From Mactromeris polynyma (Eukaryota > Mollusca > Bivalvia > Venerida > Mactridae), in NCBI GenBank assembly GCA_032209605.1, contig JASFXZ010000005.1:31918905-31982904 (forward strand): 64,000 bases of DNA, in the 5' to 3' direction. Of the stretch, positions 35,701 to 45,600 are shown in pieces. Every line of letters starts with the position of its first letter. The first letter of the stretch is position 1. The notes under the pieces are model-generated. The model was not told where the DNA came from, made no database searches, and saw nothing but the letters and a program-made list of their open reading frames with translations. Position numbers and translations under genes: made by a program.

Positions 35701-36389
35701 TCAATGTTAACAATTGTTATTATGCAAAAAAGTAAAGAAATAAATGCAATTTCATGTAAGACATGCCAGTTATCAGGAGTTCGCTCTTCATGACATTTAA
35801 TCAAATTAATCAGACATTTAGGACAGTGTTTTAACTTTTTGACTGGTTGATCTTCCCCGCATCATATGGCAACTGTTCAGATCATAAAATGTTCCATGGA
35901 TAGTATACTGAATACTGGTAATTCAAATGAGTTGGACTTGATAAATAAGTTTGATAGATTAATGAAACTAAATACACTGGATTCATGATCTTATTACTCT
36001 ACGAAAATACACCAGACAGGAAAATAATATAAAACCGAACTGAGAAATAGAGCTTAATCTAAACTCTTCAATAACATAAAACTCCCATGGTTCAATAGTA
36101 GTTTTTAAACCTCGTCGCTATATGACAACATCTATATCTATATAATATTAACTATGTGCTGTACACGTTGTTCAACACATCCAAATGTGTATTTAGGAAA
36201 ACTTAGGATGGTACGAAATTACCATTGTCCGCATATATGCACGAGATGACTTGGGTACGACTTGACCAAAATCCACATGGCAGCTAGAGTCTCTGAAACT
36301 TTACGTCAAACATGACGTGCAAACTGTTAAATGAAGAAGATCGGATTATAACTTACAACAGGATGCTCTTTATATTGTACTGAAGCCAT
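32795..36389 (-). CDS. TSEN15: tRNA-splicing endonuclease subunit Sen15
   Basis: Five coding exons: 36389-36357, 35687-35606, 34815-34629, 33849-33742, 32918-32795. All have AG acceptors and GT donors, phases agree, and the total is 177 codons plus stop (human TSEN15 is 171). The product begins MASVQYKEHPVLNDILAYN. Family signatures are DKSWWNV (human SKSWHEV), the strand/helix SVDTTLSQADLTKFMELIKL, and LILAICGGDSSTVFYKITDG (human TLAIVESDSTIVYYKLTDG) followed by LVPPDHPDL. TSEN15 is a structural, non-catalytic subunit of the nuclear TSEN2-TSEN34-TSEN54-TSEN15 complex that removes introns from pre-tRNAs; it pairs with TSEN34. The tail after residue 135 (…TSESDEK) is mollusc-specific as far as I can tell. 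It is head to head with the RING gene, 339 bp between start codons. The unit A copy is dead, so this is the only working one in the window. Confidence 0.92.
33131..33214. mobile_element. 84-bp palindromic insertion
   Basis: Arms of 34 bp (ATATCGAGGGTTTAACGCAA… and its inverted copy …TGAACCCTCGATAT) pair with four mismatches around a 16-base loop. Unit A has an uninterrupted site (TTGCATATGGACTT near 18580), so this is a post-duplication insertion, with ATA(T) repeated at its edges. Confidence 0.8.
33278..33445 (-). repeat. TATGCCCCTCC repeat fragment, unit B copy
   Basis: Partner of 18660-18832; lies in intron 4 of TSEN15 and predates the duplication. Confidence 0.55.
34515..34547. mobile_element. 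33-bp perfect palindrome insertion
   Basis: CCACGGACCTATATA, loop TGG, then TATATAGGTCCGTGG: perfect 15-bp arms. Flanked by TTTGG on both sides, a likely 5-bp target duplication. Unit A has the empty site (TTAGTTTGGCATATCAG near 19.33 kb). It lies in intron 3 of TSEN15. Confidence 0.85.
35405..35535 (+). mobile_element. Dispersed element with 25-bp repeat (copy 2, one unit)
   Basis: TATCCCTTCTATAGTACATA and the inverted ATATACAATAGAAGGGATCA flank a TATA-rich palindrome; then AAGGGAGAGAATATGTGACA and ATCTCCTG complete the family's end. Lies in intron 2 of TSEN15, just after its donor. Confidence 0.7.
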
Positions 36390-36728
36390 TGTGACCATGA
36401 ACTGCAGATTCCATGAGCTGGGTCAAGGTGTATAATAATATTGGAAATTCCCTGTTCTAAATATAGAAAAAATGCCCGCGACTTTATTCGGACACCTTCG
36501 GTTAACTGCGCCTGAAATTGTTCAATGGATCTACATTTCAACCAATCAAAATTCACTTATTAATAGAACATTACTAAAAATAAATATGACATTGTTTACA
36601 TTTGATGGTGCAATGACAAAACTCGTTATAATTCAGCGTATTTAAGCCTATAGTTGTGCAATGACAGTACTATTCCGCCCGCTAGTGGCGTGAGTGACAG
36701 GTCAGCACTAAGAATACGCTACGCAATC
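36390..36728. promoter_or_regulatory. Bidirectional promoter of TSEN15 and the RING gene
   Basis: The two start codons face away from each other across 339 bases. A CCAAT box (AACCAATCAAAATTCAC, at about 36540) is conserved with unit A. A CG-containing stretch (CCCGCGACTTTATTCGGACA near 36475) is also kept. No TATA box at an obvious place. Shared control is inferred from spacing. Confidence 0.6.
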
Positions 36729-38885
36729 ATGTTTTGTGCAGTAGAATATCCTGATATTTCCCAGAAAATGGGTGTAACCAGGGAACGATTATTCAATTGC
36801 GTTGGTCGTAAAGGAAAGTCCAAAAAGAAAGTAGAACTTGATTCCAAGCCGGAATCGGAAAAAAATCCGATAGCGTCTCCTCAAGGTGAATATTTATTTT
36901 CTATTTTTATCCTTGTCAAACAAATACATTTTTTCCATTAAATCATTATCAACACTGATTTAAATTTTAATTGTGTCTGTTGTGCTTGTCAGTGTTTAAT
37001 ATATCAAATTAAGTATCTGTACGTGATACCACTTGGCTTACTGGGTAGCTACCACTTGGCTTACTGGGTAGCTACCACTTGGCTTACTGGGTAGCTACCA
37101 CTTGGCTTACTGGGTATAGCTACCACTTGGCTTACTGGGTAGCTACCACTTGGCTTACTGGGTAGCTACCACTTGGCTTACTGGGTAGCTACCACTTGGC
37201 TTACTGGGTAGCTACCACTTGGCTTACTGGGTAGCTACCACTTGGCTTACTGGGTAGCTACCACTTGGCTTACTGGGTAGCTACCACTTGGCTTACTGGG
37301 TAGCTACCACTTGGCTTACTGGGTAGCTACCACTTGGCTTACTGGGTAGCTACCACTTGGCTAACTGGGTAGCTACCACTTGGCTAACTGGGTATAGCTA
37401 CCACTTGGCTTACTGGGTAGCTACCACTTGGCTTACTGGGTAGCTACCACTTGGCTTACTGGGTATAGCTACCACTTGGCTTACTGGGTAGCTACCACTT
37501 GGCTTACTGGGTAGCTACCACTTGGCTTACTGGGTAGCTACCACTTGGCTTACTGGGTAGCTACCACTTGGCTTACTGGGTAGCTACCACTTGGCTTACT
37601 GGGTATAGCTACCACTTGGCTTACTGGGTATAGCTACCACTTGGCTTACTGGGTATAGCTACCACTTGGCTTACTGGGTAGCTACCACTTGGCTTACTGG
37701 GTATAGCTACCACTTGGCTTACTGGGTAGCTACCACTTGGCTTACTGGGTATAGCTACCACTTGGCTTACTGGGTAGCTACCACTTGGCTTACTGGGTAT
37801 AGCTACCACTTGGCTTACTGGGTAGCTACCACTTGGCTTACTGGGTAACTGTGTTATTCCTCACCATTACAGTGAGATAGGCAAAGTAATTATTATATTA
37901 TTATACTTATTCTTTTATAGATTCAAAGATTCAAGAAATTGCTACTGACCTTGGTGCCAGACCAAAAGCGCCTCTCATTATTATATCGGAAACCGATGGA
38001 ACAGAGAAAAAAGAGAATAAGAAGAAACGTAAATGGAAACCAGTATCTCTGTCGGAATGTGGATTCAATCTATCTCTGTTTCCAAGGCCTTCTAGACCAG
38101 AAATGATGGATCCTGAAGAAGAAGCTGCTATAATTGAGAAAATTGAAAATGAGCTAGAAGAGTATGATAACTTAGTAGAGAAATATAAGGATCGGGACAC
38201 TGACAATACTGAATTATTTGAAGGAGGCTGTAAAGTTAATGATAAACTTTCTCGTCCTGACCGCGACAGGAAAATCCAAAAAGCTGGAAAACAAGTGAAA
38301 CATAAAAACTGCTCAAGTGTCAAATTTAACAAGGGACGAAAGAAATTATATATTCACCATCGTTTGTTCAAACTTATTAATCTGGAAGAGAAACGCCTTG
38401 ATTGTCATTTACCCTCACGGTCCAAATACCGAGAAAATGACTCTCTTGCATCTCGAAATAAAAACACAAATGAAACAAAGTCGAGATTAAAACCTAATCA
38501 ACGTCAACCTGTGCAGAATCTACGGTTCGCACTTCAAGAGACTAATGCTGCGACTGACTTCGCTTCTTCTCTCGTTAGTGTTCTCATAAACTTACAGCAT
38601 CGTGAGCTTACGCCAGAGGACTATGAAGTTCTTTGTCAGTTGGATGAATCTGTGGCTCCAAAAACTATAGACAAATCTCTACTTGACAATTTTAAAACTG
38701 ACATAGTCAATGAAAGTACTGCTGGAGACATTTGCCCAGTTTGTATGGACGTGTATGAGGTTGGGGATAATCGAAAGTTCCTCCCTTGTAACCATGTATT
38801 CCATGCTAAATGTATTGATATGTGGCTAGAAAATTCCTCCAGAAACTGTCCTATTGATGGTTTACCTGTCGATGAAAAGTCCTGA
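36729..38885 (+). CDS. RING-H2 domain E3 ubiquitin ligase, Asp as eighth ligand
   Basis: Two exons, 36729-36885 (ATG in MFCAVEYPDISQKMGV, donor CAAG|GTGAAT) and 37921-38885 (acceptor CTTTTATAG), give 373 residues. The N-terminal half is basic and Lys-rich (KGKSKKK, KKENKKKRKWK), a possible nuclear signal. Near residues 265-310 is NLQHRELTPEDYEVLCQLDE then SVAPKT, a motif I associate with several RING proteins. The C-terminal RING at 324-365 has ligands C324, C327, C342, H344, H347, C350, C362 and D365: the last position is Asp (NCPIDG), as in RBX1, rather than Cys. The conserved Trp after the third pair (DMW) supports E2 binding. Predicted to transfer ubiquitin; substrate unknown. The intron is filled by a large minisatellite. 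AATAAA follows near 39140. Confidence 0.82.
37026..37849. repeat. 23-bp minisatellite, about 35 units, in the RING intron
   Basis: Unit GCTACCACTTGGCTTACTGG plus GTA, period 23, with interspersed 25-bp variants (TATAGC) and two units with CTAACT. Extremely homogeneous. Absent from the intron of the unit A copy (22064-22249). Open frames on both strands are repeat artefacts. Confidence 0.97.
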
Positions 38886-40223
38886 TATAAAGAAAATCTC
38901 CCTCAATTTATTTTTGTTAAATCTTATACTGATTAGGACTTCAATAATGGTAATTGATCATTATCAGTCTTTTAATACTCACTGTTACATTTTGTATCAG
39001 GACTTAGACATATTATTGATGTGAAATGTTTAGCAATGCTGTACATTTGATCAAGTGTCGTTTGTTCCAAAAAGTTCATGTCACATGCCAAAGTTTTCTA
39101 TATATTCTGTATATTTCTATATGTTCTATACGGCATATGAATAAAAAAGCAGATAGATCTGCTTTGCTTTTACCTCTCGGTTTGTTTCCATGACCTATAG
39201 GTTACTGATAATTGTTACAATTTAGTAACTGTCTGTTTATTATTGTTATTAATGAACTTTGACATTGTTATTTGATGCATTTTGTATCCTAGTCTTGTCA
39301 GATGCAAACATTCATTTTTGAAGGTGCTACTACGGTTACGTGATATTACATGCATAATTATGATTTGTAAAAATAAAACATTGATATCTGTGTTTGTTTA
39401 GTGTTGCATGTATGTATTTCATTGTAGTTATCGTATTGTTTTGAATGCTGATTGATTGCTGGACACCACTGCAGTAATGGTCTAGCTATTGTTCTACCTA
39501 CTCAGAGTCATTCTATGTTGAAATACAGTCTGACCAACAGGGAATAAAAGTCGGGACATTTTGCCAATACCCTGCATTTTAACAAACGTATTATTACAAA
39601 TTACCAGAGAACTCTACAATTTGTCAATAATACGTAAAATTTCTTAGCACACAAAAAGCATCATGATACTGGTTTCAAGTTTTAAAGATCATCAATCAGT
39701 GTTAATCAGTTTCAAACCCTGGCAAAAAACAGATGATCTGTCATTTCTAAACAACCAAAGACGGATGATTCAGATAATGAATGCCTGTCTATCTGTCATC
39801 CATTAATTTGATCACGGACAATTATTTGTCTGTGATTAGATGTGGAAAATCAAATTGTGTGTTTCAAGTTGTATTTTTTCCTTTGTTTTTAGTCGTCAAT
39901 CTTTTGTTTAAAGCACACACATTTATTGAAGCATGTGCTTCTATTAAAACAATAACAGTAGTACAAGTTTATATCACCACCACAGTCATTTAAAATAAGT
40001 TTGATTAACTTACATGAATTATCATGAAACTGGCATGTAGTGTTACTCTTCTTGGTTATAAGACCTGTTCTACTAAATACCGATTATGGAGTAGATTAAG
40101 AGTTCCAAAGTTAATGCATACTGGTAGCACCACATTTTTTGGAAAAATAAATCCTTTACATATAACCTTTGAATGTAATTTTAAATACCAGTTATCACTA
40201 TCGTGTTCATTAATTGTGATTTA
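38886..40223. other. 3' flank of the RING gene, no further gene seen
   Basis: Matches unit A up to about 39540, with poly(A) signals near 39140 and 39370. From 39541 to 40223 it has no counterpart in unit A and no recognised feature. Confidence 0.5.
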
Positions 40224-40401
40224 CAGTAAAACCTTGCTTGAAGACCACCTTAATAATAAAACCACCTCAAAATTAAGAACACAATTTTCAGGTGCATTTT
40301 CACTGTTTGGCTCTTTATTCAACTTCAATATTAAGACCACCACAATAATAAGACCAGTTTTCAAGGGTCCCAAGGGTGGTCATATTATTGAGGTTTTACT
40401 G
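40224..40401. mobile_element. CAGTAAAAC-family MITE, copy 3 (complete)
   Basis: TA|CAGTAAAACCTTGC … GAGGTTTTACTG|TA, with TA target duplication and inverted ends. Complete version of the copy at 29405. Confidence 0.75.
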
Positions 40402-41148
40402 TATAATGAATTGAGAAATCTTTGATATATTAATTACATGCCTGTGTTACAATAGGGAGATGTTTTTCAACTTTAGTCAACAGAAGTGTTCCATTATGTT
40501 TGTACCTTCCAATTATACACTCAAGATTACTATACATTAATTATATTTTACCTTCTTTTATTTTTACACAAAATTTGAAAAGAAACGTTCAAATACGGTT
40601 TTATGTTTCATAACATTTTATGTATAACAGATGTTTTGTTCACCTTTCATGACTGTTTTCCTGTTTCATGTTATGGACAGTGAACCTAAAACCTTCCTGT
40701 ATTGGAAGTCAGAATAACTCATTACATTGGGTTTGTTTTTATTTGGGAGGTGTGGTTTCTAAATCTGGTAGTTTTTTTATATAAAATATTTAAGTTACCT
40801 GAACTTACCACCAGCTAAATAGAAACAAGACTACTTCTAAAAATCTAAATAGTGAAAATTTAGATAATGCTTTACTGTGAAGGTAACCATAGTCAAACCG
40901 GTCAAGCTCAACAAGTGTTCTGTGGGACCATACAAAGTAAAATCTTGCTTTCCCAGTGTTAAATTAAATTAAAATTCTCAATAGTATCACACTTCATGAT
41001 TGGGAAGCACTAAAGGGGAACCCTCTGATTTCCTGACCAGGAAGTTTCTCCCTCTAAGAAACATAATTTATACCATATATATTATATTCAAATATTGGAT
41101 GTATGTTCATTCAGATATTTGAAGAAAAAATAATATGATTCTATTATA
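40402..41148. repeat. Right end of duplication unit B
   Basis: Collinear with 29574-30217. After 41148 the sequence is unique and leads to the CSNK2B promoter about 120 bases further. Confidence 0.85.
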
Positions 41149-41264
41149 ATTTCTCTGATGCTTTAATAAAAGGTCCAGTCTTTTTTATTTAAAAGTAGTT
41201 AAGTCTGACCGTACAAATACAATTATCACGCTGTGATTAAAGTACGCTAACACCGTCTCGAACA

Positions 41265-41320
41265 AAGTACTTCCGGTTAAAAATATTAGTAATTTTAGGT
41301 GAATTTCGATTATTTCAAAG
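41265..41320 (+). promoter_or_regulatory. CSNK2B: CSNK2B promoter and noncoding exon 1 (candidate)
   Basis: ACTTCCGGT at 41269-41277 is an exact ETS-family core. It is followed by a donor-like CAAAG|GTAATA (last exon base 41320). The matching acceptor TTGTTACAG at 42661 opens the exon that carries the CSNK2B start codon. Transcription start inferred, not seen. Confidence 0.5.
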
Positions 41321-42282
41321 GTAATACTCAGCGATTTTCCTAGGTTTTCGAATATGTATTGATTTTTTAATGCTTCACTAATCCCGTTTTAGTGCGTTTG
41401 TGTTTTATTTTCATCTCAATGCTAACACCCCCGATTCCAATACAAGAGGCTGCATGTTCGCCTTGCTGTGTGCGACACTGTTGAACTTTCGACCGGTGTA
41501 TACTCTATATAAAGAGAAGGAACTGACGGACATTTTTGTGTCCGTTGTTAAGGTGTCACATCTCCGTAATTTCTTCACCAAATGCATTTACTATGCTTGC
41601 AATATAATTTATACTGTAGCAAACCTCGTACCTTGTATCACCATGACCACATGCCCTCATAAAATCATATCATACGTGAGGAAGATGTGTAAGTGGTCCA
41701 CACAACTAAGTTGACAGAACGGTCACCTTGGTAGCAATCTGTCCCAGGTTTTGAGCCCCAGTGTGGCTGTAAAATGTTCTGACTCGAGTAAAGGTTTTCA
41801 TGACTTCACAGGTCTACCTAATTTTGTGATTGGTCACAGAGCTCTACTAACAAAGTAATGAATTGTGCCTGTATCATGGCCCACCTAGTTTTGATGGTAT
41901 TTACAATCACAGCCATTATTCTGAGTTATCAAAGTAAGACTTGCATAAAAATAATTCAAATTTGTCTGTTATAATCGTTTGCTAAACGCCAGTTTAAATT
42001 TGATATTCTTTGGTTTCAATTCTGTGGGGTCGCATTTTTAAAACTAGGTCACTAGTATACATGTATGTTTTTCAGGGGTCGTTTCAAATGTATTGAAATG
42101 CAGTTTTAAGGGCATTTTATGTTATTTCAAGATAATGAAATTACGTTGGAAAATGTCCATAAAAGAATGGACCCAAACATGATGAACAGTTTGGATTTCT
42201 GAGAGGTCTGGTTTTCAGAAAACTTCTCAATGGAGCACACTTTACTCAGATTCTGCCTTCTTGAATGACTGTTTCATCAGAG

Positions 42283-42504
42283 CAGGGTTTTCCCTAGGAT
42301 TTTTCAGCTAGGGGTCCTTGGACCCTCCTTTTTGATAAATTGGGGGTCCTTAGTGAAATTGTAGGGTTACATATATGCAGTTTATACAAGTTGATACAAA
42401 GTTTATTTTAGGGGTCCCAGGGATGCACAGTAAGTTGAAAATGTGAGTCCCGAAAAATAAAAGGCAGTCAGGGACTCGAGATTTCTGCATCAGGGAAATC
42501 CCTG
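42283..42504. mobile_element. hAT-type MITE, 222 bp
   Basis: CAGGGTTTTCCCT and AGGGAAATCCCTG are inverted ends (12 of 13). ATCAGAG is directly repeated at 42276-42282 and 42505-42511. CAGGG termini with a 7-8 bp target duplication fit hAT. Lies in the first CSNK2B intron. Confidence 0.8.
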
Positions 42505-42677
42505 ATCAGAGTTTAATAGTAATACTGTATATATATTTGACTTGTAATATGGAGACAGAATTAACCATAAATAATTTCACTAATTCAATAATTAGTAAGT
42601 ACTATATATGTGTCATATGATGAACACTGTTCCTTACCGACAATGTTTCTATTTGTTACAGACAAAATACATAAAAC

Positions 42678-45600
42678 ATGAGCAGCTCGGAGGAAGTTTC
42701 TTGGATATCATGGTTCTGTGGTCTTAGAGGAAATGAATTCTTTTGTGAGGTCTGTATATATATATATGTATATCAAGATTTAGAGAATATTGTTTAAACA
42801 AATGGCCTTATTTGTGATTTTTTTCATCATGTCGGCGAGAATGTTGAAAATTATGGTTACTTTAATTAAGGAGGTGGAGGGAGTAATATAAATGCCCATC
42901 TGTACCAATTTCCACATTTTGATGTTGTAATATAATAATATTTCTCAAATAAATTGTAATTAGACTACCATGTTTAATTGTGTTGATATTGTGATAAGCT
43001 TAAAAAACAGTAGTGACTTAAGTGTAGTTGTAAATATGTTAATGATGTCATGATCTAACATTATAATGCATTTACTGAGGTGATTTAGTTAAGCTTGAAA
43101 ATCAACACATGGTTAATAAAGTTTTAATTTCTTTCATTATAGGTGGATGAAGACTATATACAAGATAAATTCAATTTAACAGGATTGAATGAACAAGTCC
43201 CACATTATAGACAAGCTCTAGATATGATTCTAGATCTTGAACCAGGTAAGAATAACTTGAGAAGCAAAGTAGATATTTATGCCACATGTTTGCACTATGT
43301 GTTTGTTCCAAAAGACTGGAGAATTGTTCTCTTTTAACTGATTTTATCTGTGTTTACTGAAAGCTTGTCCTACTCTATCAGGTACATATTACATATTTTA
43401 TTGTCAGTGTTCTTTCTTAAACTTCAAAATACATCAATTCAATGGGAGTAGTTGTTGTAGATAGATAGATAGATTTATTTCAACATAAAATGTACAATTT
43501 ACATGGCAATATCAAATAAAGACATATATCAATAACAACAATATGTATGAATCAATATTATATGCTAAGGATAACACAAAAAAGAGTACAAGGAAAAAAC
43601 GCTTATTTCCATTGTGGTCCTTAATATAATGTAACCCAGGAACCAGTCATTGAGAGTGATAAGTGATAACATGTTTTGATAACTATATTACTGTAGTATC
43701 ACTTAAATTCGCTGGGTTCAAATTTCGCAAACGACATAAAAGGCAGTTTCGTGGGGCCTAAATTTTTAATGAAAAAAATCAGACAAAAATTACGGTATTG
43801 CAGCGCGTGTCATTATTTAGCACATCCGTATCATAAGCTGTTAAGAGCAATATTCTGCGTATTAACTAGTAATCTGGGGGTTATCACTTTAGTAGAGTCG
43901 CCAGTTAAGAATTTTATTGCTAATTGTCATATCAGAGGTGCGTTTTTTAGAGGTATGAAAGGTAGAATTCTACCTAGCGCTACGTAGAAAAAGTAGCGGC
44001 GCCGTTTCTTAGACGTAGGAAAAGTAGCCCCTATCTTTAGAAATGTAGCGTGTTTTGACAGTGCTATCTTTGCTAAACAAAATGGCGACAATGGGGAACA
44101 GTTTCGTGTGGTCTGGTGTGCGCCATTTTGTAGCTAGCGAATCGTTCAAGCGTTTTTTAGATGGGATGGCTACCTTTTCTACATTGGCTAGCTTTTCTTG
44201 CTTATTTCCCCCTACCTCTAAAAAACGCACCTCTGAATACATGTATACAATAGAAACGTGTGAAACTTGAATAAACAACATGACTAGCAAGGTTCGCGTC
44301 GTATTTCGATCGGTATTACCAAGCGCTTGATTCCATGATTTAGAGCGTCTATATAACCCCAAAAACGTAATTTTCGATCTGGTATCCCGATTTTACACTT
44401 TCGGTTATCAGTTTGACTAGTAATTTCAGCGAACCAGTCGGGAATGAACAAAAAAAATACCCATAACAAAAATTCATGAATCGATGTCATTTAGAGCGGT
44501 CCCAAACAATATGATAGGTCCACCTGTTAATTGGCGTTAATTGACACGACTGTACGATGAAAAGTGTAGAAACGTCAAAAGATTTATTAACAATATAAAG
44601 GTGTTGGAGATCTTTCATAAATGGCGCCCTGGCAATTACTCTAAAACAACAATGACGGGTGCGAATAATTCCTTCACACCTAATTAGTATTGTAACTTCA
44701 AATCATTCTTGTCTTTTCCACGAAGACGTTCACATATTATAAAAAACAGCGACATATTATGAAAAGAAAAAACGTAAGTGCATATACACACATTTTTCGG
44801 ACAGTTAAAAATTCGGATAGCCATGTAAGTTTCGTAAAAGTGAATATTCGCGCGGAATTAAATTCGAGCTTCATCTCTAGCGTGAAATATGCGGAAATTT
44901 GTCCTGCGCAAATTTAAGTGATACTACAGTATGCAGTACCATACAATTTTATACATAGTATTTTGATGTCTTGAACAAGACTCTTTGTAACTTTCCAACA
45001 GATGATAATATACTTACTACAAATATATATAAGTTATTAAATGTTGTACTGCTTTCTATGAATTTAGATGATGAACTCGAAGACAATCCAAATCAGAGTG
45101 ATTTGATCGAACAGGCAGCTGAGATGTTGTATGGACTTATTCATGCTAGGTACATTATGACAAACAGAGGCATTGCACAAATGGTAGGTTACCATGATTC
45201 TAATTTCTATTTTCTCTCATGAACAGTTCAGGCTACCCGATAGTGATTCACAGATTGCCTGACGATAGGTCAGAGAAGCTTACAAGTGTTAGTTTTGAAT
45301 GCACAGTAGCTTGTTAACTTGCTGGACATTTGGGATCTTGCAAAAACTTCATGACCTATTTGAAATATGTCTGATGTTCATGCAACTTTCATGAAGCCCA
45401 GAACATTGTTACATTGTACTGAATTCTTGTTGTTTACTTGACTATCGGAGTTTGAATGGTTGAATAGAATTCAAATAATACAGACTCCAAGTTGGCAAAT
45501 ACAACCAGACTCTACCAAACCAAAAATATTTCCTCCTTGTTCATTGTAAAATGTCCAATATTTTTTTACCAAACCAAAACGGGACACGTCGGGTGGTCCG

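Larger units (their letters stand above)
31613..39540. repeat. Segmental duplication unit B, main block
   Basis: Collinear partner of 17236-23645. Keeps intact TSEN15 and RING genes. Longer than its partner because of the 31-bp array, two palindromic insertions, the dispersed VNTR element and the 23-bp intron minisatellite. The second homologous block is 40224-41148. Confidence 0.95.

Noticed and set aside
36669..36685. CTCF-like motif (CCCGCTAGTGGCG) in the divergent promoter
   Set aside because: Only part of the consensus fits, and the similarity is expected by chance in a CG-containing stretch.
37621..37848. Open frames on both strands in the 23-bp array
   Set aside because: Repeat artefact within an intron.
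37026..37849. CRISPR array
   Set aside because: The units are contiguous with no spacers, and the sequence is a eukaryotic intron. The same holds for the other arrays.
41400..41714. 104-residue open frame upstream of CSNK2B
   Set aside because: Lies in the 5' UTR intron, with no recognisable domain and ordinary composition for this DNA.
43443..43560. 3' end of a LINE (GATAGATAGATTTATTTCAA region)
   Set aside because: It has a short tetranucleotide run and an AT-rich continuation, but no second copy in the window or coding remains to support it.
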